From: Tritonibacter multivorans
GTDB lineage: Bacteria > Pseudomonadota > Alphaproteobacteria > Rhodobacterales > Rhodobacteraceae
Length of the DNA: 64,000 bases
Assembly (NCBI RefSeq): GCF_001458415.1
Contig: NZ_CYSD01000015.1
Coordinates: forward strand, 49,341-113,340
Reading direction: 5' to 3'
Below the pieces are notes generated by a model that searched no databases, was not told where the DNA came from, and saw only the letters and a list, made by a program, of their open reading frames with translations. The translations under genes were made by a program, and so were the position numbers. Positions 26,593-35,887 of the stretch are shown here, piece after piece; within the stretch, counting starts at the first letter, position 1; each line of letters opens with the position of its first letter.

Positions 26593-27282
26593 TCAGGCCA
26601 GTAGGCTATGGACCCAATCCGGCACCACTTCGGTGGCGGGACCAAAGCGACGGGTGTCAAAGGCGCGGCTGATCTCGGAGGGTTCGAGGTTCAGTTCGAC
26701 GGTTGCGGCCCCAAAGGCGCGGGCTTCTTGCACAAAGTTTGCGGCTGGATAAACCTGCCCAGAGGTGCCAATGGAGGCAAAGACAGTGGCAGCGGCCAGA
26801 TGATGGGCGATCTCCTCCATGAAATAGGGGATCTCGCCGAACCAGACCACGTCCGGGCGGGTCTTGGCCGCGCCGCAAGCTGGGCAGGGCGTGCCGAGCC
26901 CCATCTCGGGCGGCGCGTCCCAGCGGTGACCGCACCCATAACACAGCGCACTGTTCAGCCGCCCATGCATATGCAGAACGGCCGTGCTGCCTGCGGCCTC
27001 GTGCAGGGAGTCCACGTTTTGCGTGACAATCACCACGTCGCCCGCGTAGTCCCGCTCTAGCCGGGCCAGCGCAATGTGGGCTGCGTTGGGCTGGGCTGTG
27101 GCGGCCTGCTGGCGGCGGGCATTGTAGAAGTCATGGACCAGATCCGGGTCACGGGCAAAACCTTCGGGGGTGGCCACATCCTCGATCCGGTGCTGCGCCC
27201 AGAGCCCGCCTTCGTCGCGAAACGTACCGAGCCCGCTTTCGGCGGAAATACCTGCGCCGGTCAGAATAACGATTTTGCTCAT
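26593..27282 (-). CDS. cobB: NAD-dependent protein deacylase, CobB/SIRT5 type
   Basis: A 229-residue sirtuin. GAGISAESGLGTFRDEGGLW binds NAD; TQNVDSLHEAAGS and catalytic His106 (VLHMHGRL) follow; Cys114, Cys117, Cys133 and Cys136 form a complete zinc site. Tyr53 and Arg56 (FYNARRQQ) are the Y-x-x-R pair of class III sirtuins, which favours removal of succinyl or malonyl groups besides acetyl. It removes acyl marks from metabolic enzymes such as acetyl-CoA synthetase. AGGAGCCCAC lies before ATG. It ends six bases from the convergent Lrp gene. Confidence 0.93.
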   Translation of the reverse strand: MSKIVILTGAGISAESGLGTFRDEGGLWAQHRIEDVATPEGFARDPDLVHDFYNARRQQAATAQPNAAHIALARLERDYAGDVVIVTQNVDSLHEAAGSTAVLHMHGRLNSALCYGCGHRWDAPPEMGLGTPCPACGAAKTRPDVVWFGEIPYFMEEIAHHLAAATVFASIGTSGQVYPAANFVQEARAFGAATVELNLEPSEISRAFDTRRFGPATEVVPDWVHSLLA

Positions 27283-27372
27283 GTGGGCTCCTGTCGGTGG
27301 CTATGTGCAGGATGCAGTTGCACGCGGCCTCCTGTCCATTAGAACTTGGGGCAGACCCAGAAAGGATCCGCC

Positions 27373-27810
27373 ATGACCCAGAAGCTGCTCTTTGTGTGCC
27401 TTGGCAATATTTGCCGTTCTCCCGCTGCCGAAGGGTTGGTGCGCGATCTGTGCCCCGAGGTTGAAACCGACAGCTGCGGCACGGGCGCCTGGCATGTGGG
27501 AGAGCCGCCCTATGGTCCGATGCAGGCCGCAGCCGCTGCACGGGGTACGGATCTGTCTGATCTGCGCGCGCGGCAGTTTACGCGGGGAGATTTTGACCGC
27601 TTTGATCTGATTTTGGTGATGGATCACGACAACCGCGCCAATGTCGAAGCGCTGCGCCCGTCGGGCAACACGACCGAGGTCAAGCTGTTCGCGGAATACG
27701 CGGGGCAAGCAGGGGTGTCCGAGGTGCCCGATCCCTACTACACAAGGGATTTCGACGGCTGCCTCGACCTGTTGGAAGAGGCAGCCGCCGGTCTTAAGCG
27801 CGCGCTTTAG
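27373..27810 (+). CDS. Low-molecular-weight protein-tyrosine-phosphatase
   Basis: A 145-residue cytoplasmic phosphatase. The P-loop VCLGNICRSPAAEGL (Cys9, Arg15) and the general-acid loop VPDPYY (Asp120) are intact, so it should be active on phosphotyrosine or small phosphoesters. GAAAGGA stands before ATG 27373. It is divergent from cobB with a 90-base gap and overlaps the end of the convergent LysR gene by four bases. No tyrosine-kinase or exopolysaccharide operon is adjacent, so the target is unknown. Confidence 0.93.
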   Translation: MTQKLLFVCLGNICRSPAAEGLVRDLCPEVETDSCGTGAWHVGEPPYGPMQAAAAARGTDLSDLRARQFTRGDFDRFDLILVMDHDNRANVEALRPSGNTTEVKLFAEYAGQAGVSEVPDPYYTRDFDGCLDLLEEAAAGLKRAL

Positions 27811-28772
27811 GCGTCCTGCAGCCGAAGCAGGCCCGCCAGCCATGGCAGTTTGTTCACCGCCGGGTCGATCATCTGGCTCTGGACCAGACGGCGCATGGTG
27901 ACAGAGACATCCAGCGGCACGGTGTTTGGCCAATCCGCGGCTGCAAACAACGAGATCCGGCGCGAGAAATTGCCAAACGGCACCGAGAACGCGTCGATTT
28001 CATCGTGGAAACGGGCGGCGCGCATATATCCCAGCGGCGTGGTGATCGCCCAGCCAATGCGACGGCCAACCATGGCCATCAGCGCCAGATGCGAGCCGAT
28101 CTCAAAGCGGTCTTCAAACTCCAGCCCGTGACGGGTCAGCTGTGCTTCGATCTGCTGCGAGATCAGCTGCTCGCGCCCATAGCGCAACAGCGGCAGATGG
28201 GCGAGCTCTGAGGTCACGGATTCCGGGTCTTTGACCACACCGCGCGGGGCAACAAGGATAAAGGGATCCTCGACCAGCGGGTATTCCGTCAGGCCTTCGT
28301 GCAGTTCGCCCGAGGTGGCCGCAATGCCCATGTGCAGCTCTTTGGCCTCAACCGCGCGCACAATGTCATGGCTCGATGCTGTGGTCATTTTGAAACGGCA
28401 CTGGGTCAGGCTGTCGGCCAAAATCGTGGCCAGACGCGGTGTCAAGTCATTGTCGAAGTCGTCGATCAGGCCGATCGACAACGACGGCAGATGCGACAGA
28501 TCCATCACTGTCAATTCGCTTTGGGCAAGACGCAGCTCGCTCAAAACCGCCTGCGTGCGGGTCAGGAAATTCCGCCCCGCCGGCGTCAAAACCATGGGGC
28601 GACGGCCGTGATCGACCAGTTCGGACCCAAGGGCTTTTTCAAGGTTGCGCAGCTGCTGGCTGACCGCGGGCTGGCTCAGGCCGGTGAAATCTGCGGCCTG
28701 GGCCACGGAACCGGATTTTGCAAGAGCTTCGAATACTTCAAGGCCGCGGAGGGTGACCCCTTTCATCAGCAT
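27807..28772 (-). CDS. LysR-family transcriptional regulator
   Basis: A 321-residue LysR-type regulator. The N-terminal winged helix-turn-helix is VTLRGLEVFEALAKSGSVAQAADFTGLSQPAVSQQLRNLEKALG; the C-terminal effector-binding domain begins near LSIGLIDDFDNDLTPRLATIL. ATG 28772 has GGAG eight bases upstream. No metabolic gene is divergent from it: the region on its 5' side is an AT-rich gap with a convergently placed gene, so its target cannot be read from context. Confidence 0.92.
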   Translation of the reverse strand: MLMKGVTLRGLEVFEALAKSGSVAQAADFTGLSQPAVSQQLRNLEKALGSELVDHGRRPMVLTPAGRNFLTRTQAVLSELRLAQSELTVMDLSHLPSLSIGLIDDFDNDLTPRLATILADSLTQCRFKMTTASSHDIVRAVEAKELHMGIAATSGELHEGLTEYPLVEDPFILVAPRGVVKDPESVTSELAHLPLLRYGREQLISQQIEAQLTRHGLEFEDRFEIGSHLALMAMVGRRIGWAITTPLGYMRAARFHDEIDAFSVPFGNFSRRISLFAAADWPNTVPLDVSVTMRRLVQSQMIDPAVNKLPWLAGLLRLQDA

Positions 28773-28885
28773 ATTGTGTCTCCAATATAATCACTATGTC
28801 CCCGCTTCCGCGCAGTGCACTGCCGCTGGGTGTCAAAAGAGGACAAACAACGGCATCTGGTGCGTGCAGCACGCTGGGGGAGGAT

Positions 28886-28977
28886 AAAAACTTGGTTTTT
28901 TTAGGAATTTTTTCGGTTTTTGAAAAGATCTAATAAGGTTTGTTTTACATTTATTGTGATATTTTTAATTTAACTTA
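28886..28977. other. AT-rich intergenic patch
   Basis: About 90 bases of mostly A and T (runs TTTTTTT, ATTTTTT, TTTTTAATTTAA) inside GC-rich DNA, between the LysR 5' end and the 3' end of the small secreted gene. On the + strand TTTACA (28944-28949), 16 bases and TAATTT (28966-28971) make a fair promoter that would read antisense to the secreted-protein gene. No open frame of note. Confidence 0.6.
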
Positions 28978-29041
28978 AGCGGGCTTAGCGTCGGGATGTC
29001 GCATTTTGCGCCCGATGCTTCGATTCTGGTGCAGGTCTGTC

Positions 29042-29365
29042 TCAACCGCAAGACTGCGCCGCCGCCGCGCCGAAGGTCTTGTACCGCTGCCACAGGCGCT
29101 CATCGCTGCGCCGGTCCGACCGGCTGACGTTCTGCGCTTCCTGCGGGTCCAGGAACCACTTGGACACAAGTCGGCGTTCGCTGCGATTGAGGCGCTGGTT
29201 GGCGACCGACTGAATACAGCGGCACAGGCGGGGGCTGGCGGCGTTGCGGTCGGACTGGCGACAGGCGCGTTCAATCGCCCCCGCGGCAGAGGCCGCTTCG
29301 GCCACCGGGAGCGCCATCATTGCGGCGATGGCCGCCACGCGCACTGCTTTTGAAAATCCCGCCAT
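29042..29365 (-). CDS. Small exported hypothetical protein
   Basis: A 107-residue protein with signal peptide MAGFSKAVRVAAIAAMMALPVAEAASA. The mature portion has paired cysteines (ERACRQSDRN, SPRLCRCIQSVANQRL) and ends in a Cys (AAAQSCG), suggesting disulfides in the periplasm. A charged helical middle (RLNRSERRLVSKWFLDPQEAQNVSRSDRRSDERLWQRYKTFG, seen in parts) recalls a small family I have met in Rhodobacteraceae, but I cannot assign a function. ATG 29365 begins the signal peptide; upstream frame is open to 29413 but lacks protein-like content. 3' end faces the AT-rich patch. Confidence 0.75.
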   Translation of the reverse strand: MAGFSKAVRVAAIAAMMALPVAEAASAAGAIERACRQSDRNAASPRLCRCIQSVANQRLNRSERRLVSKWFLDPQEAQNVSRSDRRSDERLWQRYKTFGAAAAQSCG

Positions 29366-29459
29366 GACCCGATTGCCCCTTGCTTTTGCTTTTTTGCTTT
29401 CTGCTTGGGGCAAAGTTTTAAGGGATTTGAAAGTTTCTGCAATGGGGGAGTGGGGCGGC

Positions 29460-30977
29460 TTAGAGGAGAACCTCGAACAGGCGCCAGCCGATTTGGACCA
29501 GTTGTGTGAACAGTTGCGTCACAGTGTAACCTAGATGGGCCAAACGGGCGGACTTGATCTCTTTGCTGTCGAAAATCTTCGCGCCTTTCTCCATCAGTAG
29601 TGCGAATTTAGAGATGCGGCTGAAGGCCCGATATTCGCCCATTAGCGGTTTTGCACATTCGGGCAGGTCAGGCACCGGGCCCACCGCGTCGTTGTGCAAA
29701 CGGGGCGACAACATTTCCTCGAAGTCTTCGCTGAAGTCTTCGCCCAATGGGTCATCGCTGAGTTCTTCCAGAACAGGAAGGGCATCGCGCAGAAGGGCTT
29801 TATCCTCTTCGGGGAGTTCTTGGACCGCAAGAGATGCCCGCTTGAGGCGGTTCTCTTCGACATCGGGGTGTTCGGCGCGAATACCGCGTACGGCATCTTC
29901 GACCGTGGAGAGAAGGGCGAGGTTATCCTCATTGTCCGGCAGCTCCCGGCTTTCGTGGATCTGCCGTCGCAGGCTACCGGCGACCGTGGAGAGGGTGAGT
30001 TCTGCATTCTGCGGGTCCTCACGGTATTTGCCGAGCGCCCGGTTGAGTTTCCTCACATCGCCCGCCGTTTCCCGCAACCCATTGTGGCCGCCCAGACAAT
30101 CCTCCAATGCGTCTTCGACCTGATTGAGCAGGGCGGACATATGGGGCTGGTTTTGGATTGGAATCGGCACAGCGCGGAATTTGCCGGTGTCTGGGTTGAC
30201 CTCAATGATTTCTGCCATCGGCAGCTTTTCAGAGAGCATCTCGGCTTTGACTTTGTCGATGGCGGCAGCGACGGCTTCGGGGCCTTGTTCCCAGATCGCG
30301 TCGTCAATCACCGCCACGCGCCGTTGAAGCTCCCAGTCGAGCGGTTTGCCGTCAACGAAGCCTTGATACCACTCGGCCCAGAAAGCCCACTCGGCGTGTT
30401 TCGATGCGTGGATGCGAAATTCTTCCAAATACCTCAGCAAGTGGCCGATTTCCGTTGGGTTCGGCCAAAGTTGGGCATGGAACATGTTGGGGATCTGCAG
30501 TGTAGTGTCGGCATAGGCCGCAGAGAGGGCGGAGTCGGCAGCGAGTGCAGGGGCGGCAGCGGAGTGGGAGACAGAGTGAGCCGCGGAGCGGGTGGCTGAG
30601 AATGCGGAGGAATAGGTGGCTGCTGCGGCGTGATCAGCGCCACTGTCGGCGACTGAGGAGGTGCTGGAGAAGGCTTCGGAGTGAGCAGAACGGGCGGCAG
30701 ACGTGGCGGCTGAGAAGGCGGAGCCAAGTTCACTCCTGTCAGGTGGGGGGCGCATACTCGAAACCCCTGACAGGAGTGTCGCGCGGAGAGACGCTAAAAT
30801 CATCGTTGTATCCGCACGGAAGATAGGATTGTGATCCGTAAGCCTCATAAGTTCTGGCAAAGACCGCAGCGACGCTCGGCAGGCGATAGCCTGACAAATC
30901 TCCGCTGGTTGCTGTTCCAGCCAGTCTTTGAATTGATCCTGCGAAGTAATCTCGACCGAATTGTTCAAATTGAGCAT
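29460..30977 (-). CDS. Uncharacterised protein with Ala/Ser repeat region
   Basis: A 505-residue protein of unknown function in three parts. Residues 1-50 (ending CRASLRSLPELM) form a module around DWLEQQPAEICQAIA. Residues 86-158 are a low-complexity Ala/Ser run with SAFSAATSAARSAHS and SAFSATRSAAHSVSHS as the clearest related copies. Then come FWAEWYQGFVDGKPLDWELQRRV and IDDAIWEQGPEAVAAAIDKVK, motifs that recur in alphaproteobacterial proteins carrying Ala-rich repeats, followed by a long acidic helical C-terminus with a hydrophobic last 25 residues (VTQLFTQLVQIGWRLFEVLL). ATG 30977 fits the module start; ATG 31007 is an alternative. No good ribosome site. Divergent from lepA. Probably accessory. 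Confidence 0.7.
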   Translation of the reverse strand: MLNLNNSVEITSQDQFKDWLEQQPAEICQAIACRASLRSLPELMRLTDHNPIFRADTTMILASLRATLLSGVSSMRPPPDRSELGSAFSAATSAARSAHSEAFSSTSSVADSGADHAAAATYSSAFSATRSAAHSVSHSAAAPALAADSALSAAYADTTLQIPNMFHAQLWPNPTEIGHLLRYLEEFRIHASKHAEWAFWAEWYQGFVDGKPLDWELQRRVAVIDDAIWEQGPEAVAAAIDKVKAEMLSEKLPMAEIIEVNPDTGKFRAVPIPIQNQPHMSALLNQVEDALEDCLGGHNGLRETAGDVRKLNRALGKYREDPQNAELTLSTVAGSLRRQIHESRELPDNEDNLALLSTVEDAVRGIRAEHPDVEENRLKRASLAVQELPEEDKALLRDALPVLEELSDDPLGEDFSEDFEEMLSPRLHNDAVGPVPDLPECAKPLMGEYRAFSRISKFALLMEKGAKIFDSKEIKSARLAHLGYTVTQLFTQLVQIGWRLFEVLL

Positions 30978-31054
30978 CCTGCGGCTAAAATATATGCTTG
31001 CGACCATACGCGCCCGCTTGACCAAACTCAAAATCCAAACCATATGCCGTGACC

Positions 31055-32869
<1,815 letters not shown>

Positions 32870-32897
32870 TCAATCCCCAACTGGCTGCGAAAGTAAT

Positions 32898-32928
32898 GGG
32901 TGGAGCTTTGGCTCCACCCATTTTTTTT
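32898..32928 (+). terminator. Intrinsic terminator of lepA
   Basis: GGGTGGAGC-TTTG-GCTCCACCC followed by eight T; ends 12 bases before the DUF3800 start. Confidence 0.95.
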
Positions 32929-32940
32929 AGGTTGGGGTTT

Positions 32941-33777
32941 ATGAATTATACTTTCTTCGTTGATGAGACCGGGGATGCCGGTCTGGATAAGGTTAGAAGT
33001 GATATAAACAGTAAAGGCGCTTCACCGTTTCTGGTTTTCGGAGGTGTTCTTGTGCCAGACTCGCGTGTCGAAGAATTGCGCGAACTCTTGGCGAGCGTGC
33101 GAAGTTCTCTGGGTAAGCAGTCTCTGCATTGCAATAGATTGAGCCATTTTCAAACGGCAAAATATGCCAGAGAAGTTGCTGAAAAAGCGGGGGTTCTGCT
33201 CTTTGCCTTTGTGTCCCGTAAGGAGACTCTTGGCAGCTACAAAGGTAGGATTAAGGGTAAAGGTCAGGACCAAAAGTACTACAATAAGTGTGTGAGCTAT
33301 TTTCTAGAACGTGTTGGTCATTGGATGCTTGAAAATGACGTCCGACCAGAGCAACTTGATGTCGTTTTCGAAAAACGAGATGGTCACGACTATAGCAGAC
33401 TGCGAAACTACATAGCTGTGGTGAAAAGTAATCCGAATGATGCTCGTCTGGGCTATTTCTTAGGGCCTATATTGCCGTCTAGGATCCGCGCTGTATCAAA
33501 GAAAGATGAGGAACTACTGGAATACGCTGATCTAGTTGCGTTTGCAGTTTCCGCCGCGATTACACCCTCTAAAGCGAATTTTGGCGTGCCAGAACAACGT
33601 TATTTGAGGGAGCTAAAGTGCCGTTTCTTCAAAGATGAGGTCTCTTGCGCAGTTGGCGAGTTTGGCCTGAAGGTTTTCAAACGTTCGTCGATTAAGTTTG
33701 ATCCGAGCAGTAAAGAGTTTTTGGATGGATGGCATGTAGCGGGTGTCAGTCCGAAATTGCCGCAGCAGGTCGATTGA
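32941..33777 (+). CDS. DUF3800 domain-containing protein
   Basis: A 278-residue protein beginning MNYTFFVDETGDAG, the Asp-Glu-x-Gly-x opening of DUF3800. A conserved segment LDVVFEKRDGHDY in the middle and LLEYADLVAFAVSAAI near residue 200 complete the family pattern. DUF3800 proteins are predicted RNase H-like nucleases of unknown role, frequent in variable and mobile parts of bacterial genomes. Base composition is markedly AT-richer than its neighbours and codons differ (many AAA, GAT, TTT), suggesting recent transfer. No partner gene is adjacent. The ATG follows the lepA terminator and GGTTGGGGTTT, with no clear ribosome site, so expression may be low. Confidence 0.88.
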   Translation: MNYTFFVDETGDAGLDKVRSDINSKGASPFLVFGGVLVPDSRVEELRELLASVRSSLGKQSLHCNRLSHFQTAKYAREVAEKAGVLLFAFVSRKETLGSYKGRIKGKGQDQKYYNKCVSYFLERVGHWMLENDVRPEQLDVVFEKRDGHDYSRLRNYIAVVKSNPNDARLGYFLGPILPSRIRAVSKKDEELLEYADLVAFAVSAAITPSKANFGVPEQRYLRELKCRFFKDEVSCAVGEFGLKVFKRSSIKFDPSSKEFLDGWHVAGVSPKLPQQVD

Positions 33778-33792
33778 CCCGGTCGTCAGACT

Positions 33793-33855
33793 GGGCAGCG
33801 CCCGACCCTCCCCCCGGGAGGGCGCTATGCACCCACCCAGGCTCGGGCGCTGCCC
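33793..33855. repeat. Nested palindromic (REP-like) element
   Basis: Outer perfect inverted repeat GGGCAGCGCCCGA (33793-33805) and TCGGGCGCTGCCC (33843-33855) encloses an inner hairpin CCCTCCC-CCC-GGGAGGG (33806-33822). It sits 15 bases behind the DUF3800 stop. The structure suits a dispersed palindromic repeat or a mobile-element relic; the T-run of a terminator is absent. No second copy was seen in this window. Confidence 0.75.
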
Positions 33856-33957
33856 TCATTGTTCTGTGGGGAAGGGCCCTCTGACCCAGATCAAAGACAA
33901 CGGGGCCGCAGGGCCGCATCCTCTGCGCATCCATAAAATCGAACGGAGGCCCCCTCG

Positions 33958-34143
33958 ATGATCCGCCTTGCCCTGATCCTGCATCTGTTTATTGGCGCGA
34001 CCCTGTCGGGCAGTGCGGTGGTGGCTGCACTTGTCTCGGGCCACGACAGCGTGGCGATGCTGCTGCTGTCGGCGGGAACGGGGTTTATTCTGGCGGTGCC
34101 GCTCAGCGCGATCGTGGCGCGCAGGCTCTATGCTCGGGGCTAG
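33958..34143 (+). CDS. Small two-helix membrane protein
   Basis: A 61-residue protein with two hydrophobic segments (LALILHLFIGATLSGSAVVAALV and MLLLSAGTGFILAVPLSAIVA) joined by SGHDSVA, ending ARRLYARG. GGAGG stands eight bases before the ATG. Small proteins of this shape occur widely in Rhodobacteraceae; I know of no demonstrated function. Convergent with the entericidin-like gene 16 bases away. Confidence 0.75.
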   Translation: MIRLALILHLFIGATLSGSAVVAALVSGHDSVAMLLLSAGTGFILAVPLSAIVARRLYARG

Positions 34144-34159
34144 GGCCTGCGGCTGACGG

Positions 34160-34297
34160 TCAGAGCGCTTTTTGCACGTTTGAGGCTGCGTTGCCGATGG
34201 CCTGCCCGGCTTTTTCGATGTCGCGCCCGGCCCCTTTGGCGGTTTCGCAGGCGGCAAGGGTCAGGACGCAGGTCAGCAAAAGGGCGGTGCGGATCAT
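34160..34297 (-). CDS. Entericidin A/B-like lipoprotein
   Basis: A 45-residue protein: MIRTALLLTCVLTLAAC is a lipoprotein signal peptide with lipobox LAAC, and the mature sequence CETAKGAGRDIEKAGQAIGNAASNVQ is the entericidin repeat-like amphipathic helix. Entericidins are small envelope lipoproteins proposed to act as toxin (EcnB) and antidote (EcnA); which type this is cannot be told. GGAG lies ten bases upstream. Confidence 0.85.
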   Translation of the reverse strand: MIRTALLLTCVLTLAACETAKGAGRDIEKAGQAIGNAASNVQKAL

Positions 34298-34687
34298 GGC
34301 GGCGGGGCTCCGGATTGAGGTGGCGTGCGGCCCAGCCTCTCTGATTGGTCGCGTGATTGCAAGGCAGCCCCCATGCCGCCCAGATGAGGCCAAAGGTGGC
34401 GGGCGGTCTGCGCAGACCATACTGGCGGCTTTGGCGAAGATGTCGGGGCAGGGGGCACGCGCTTTTGTCCCCAAACGCTATGCGTTTTTGCGGATTATTT
34501 TCTGCCCGCCCTGCGGTAGTTTCGCTTACAACCTCCACGGGATTGTTCAGAAAATCGGACTTTCTGAACAGGGTCGTAAGAGATCAGTGAAAATGGGCGA
34601 TTGTCAAAGCCCTGTTAACTTGATGCGGGAAAAGAAGGCAGGGTTTGCGACGCGTGGGTCGCGACCTGGTGTAGAGACAATCTAAGT
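34298..34687. other. Intergenic region before the DksA-like gene
   Basis: 390 bases with no supported gene. It should hold the promoters of the entericidin gene (leftwards) and the DksA-like gene (rightwards). A perfect inverted repeat GTTCAGAAA-N7-TTTCTGAAC lies at 34545-34569, and a shorter GCGAC-N6-GTCGC at 34647-34662, both operator-like. No T-run accompanies them. Confidence 0.6.
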
Positions 34688-34909
34688 ATGAGTGTGGATA
34701 TGTTGGATTTTTCTGTTCAAAAAGAATTGCTTGAAACGCGGCTGGCCATGATTGCCCCCAAAGGCGCAGAGGCGACGGCGCTGACCAAGGCCCTGCATCG
34801 GCTGAATGAGGGGGAATATGGCTATTGCCGGATTTGCGGTGCTGATATTCCAGAGGCACAATTGCGCGCGCAGCCGGAGAACCCGTTTTGCCCCTCCTGC
34901 AACGCCTAA
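34688..34909 (+). CDS. Short TraR/DksA-family zinc-finger protein
   Basis: A 73-residue protein. The C-terminal half carries a four-Cys zinc finger: Cys47 and Cys50 (GYCRICG), Cys68 and Cys71 (FCPSCNA). The N-terminal half is a short helical stretch (QKELLETRLAMIA..EATALTKALHRLNEGEYG). DksA/TraR proteins enter the RNA polymerase secondary channel and modulate initiation with ppGpp; this form lacks most of the coiled coil with its two tip acidic residues, so it resembles TraR-sized homologues. Single gene with an upstream palindrome. Confidence 0.85.
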   Translation: MSVDMLDFSVQKELLETRLAMIAPKGAEATALTKALHRLNEGEYGYCRICGADIPEAQLRAQPENPFCPSCNA

Positions 34910-35019
34910 CGCCGTGTCTAAACCGCGTCATAGCGACAGTTGCGCATATCCGCCCGTTGCCGTGCCGCGCCGGATATGGCACAACGCCCTGTAAATGCAG
35001 AAACCTACGAGTTTAGCAG

Positions 35020-35670
35020 ATGACTGATTTTGCCCTTCGCCGTCGCATGATGGTGGACACTCAGGTGCGACCCGCCGATGTGACCAAATACCCGATTATT
35101 GAGGCCATGCTGGCCGTCCCGCGCGAAAACTTCGTGCCGGATGGGCAGGTTGAGGCCGCATATGCAGACCAGAACCTTGTTCTGGGCGAGGGGCGCGAGC
35201 TGTTCGAGGCCCGTACACTGGCCAAAATGCTGGATGCGCTGGACCTGCAGAACGACGAGCTTGTGCTCGATCTGGGCTGTGGCCTTGGGTATTCCACCGC
35301 CGTGATCGCGCGTATGGCGCAGATGGTCATTGGCGTCGAAACCGAAGAGCTGGGCGGCGACGCGCAAGAGGCGCTGATCGAGGCGGGCTCTGACAATGCG
35401 GTGGTGCATCTGGGTGATCTGACCGAGGGGGCGCAGGAACATGGCCCCTACGACGTGATCATTGTCGAAGGTGGCGTCGAAGACCTGCCTGCGTCCATCA
35501 CCGATCAATTGAAAGAGGGCGGCCGGATCGCTGCGCTGTTTGTCACGGGCGCCCTGGGCGAGGTGAAAATCGGTTACAAAACCGGCGGCGCGATCTCCTG
35601 GCGTTTTGCGTTCAACGCGGGCGCACCGGTTCTGCCGGGCTTTGCCAAGGCCACTGAATTCGCCTTGTGA
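35020..35670 (+). CDS. Protein-L-isoaspartate O-methyltransferase-like protein
   Basis: A 216-residue SAM-dependent methyltransferase. The opening RRRMMVDTQVRPADVTKYPIIEAM and PRENFVP are PCMT-family features; motif I is VLDLGCGLGYSTAVIARM. PCMT repairs isoaspartyl residues in aged proteins. This roseobacter version is short and the substrate-binding loop differs from E. coli Pcm (ends AFNAGAPVLPGFAKATEFAL), so catalytic specificity is not certain. tolC follows behind a terminator. Confidence 0.85.
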   Translation: MTDFALRRRMMVDTQVRPADVTKYPIIEAMLAVPRENFVPDGQVEAAYADQNLVLGEGRELFEARTLAKMLDALDLQNDELVLDLGCGLGYSTAVIARMAQMVIGVETEELGGDAQEALIEAGSDNAVVHLGDLTEGAQEHGPYDVIIVEGGVEDLPASITDQLKEGGRIAALFVTGALGEVKIGYKTGGAISWRFAFNAGAPVLPGFAKATEFAL

Positions 35671-35742
35671 CCGTTTTGGGCATCAGCGGCGCTTTGCCCG
35701 GATGTCTTGCCCGGATGACTTGATTGAGACGGAAACATCACA

Positions 35743-35781
35743 GCCCGCTGCGGAGCACAGACCGCAGCGGGTTATTTTTTT
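35743..35781 (+). terminator. Intrinsic terminator after the PCMT gene
   Basis: Perfect stem CCCGCTGCGG / CCGCAGCGGG, loop AGCACAGA, followed by TTATTTTTTT. Confidence 0.95.
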
Positions 35782-35887
35782 GAGCTTGTGTCCAATAATG
35801 TGTTAGGCTTACAGCATAAATGGGATGGATACGGATCTGCGGGACATTAAAACCCGCGCATGAAAGACCAGACACCGAGGCGACATC

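Noticed and set aside
28645..28887. 80-codon + strand frame at the start of the LysR gene and its upstream gap
   Set aside because: Mostly antisense to the LysR coding region with no ribosome site or family similarity.
31044..31052. ATG CCG TGA mini-frame before lepA
   Set aside because: Two codons only; no ribosome site, so not treated as a gene.
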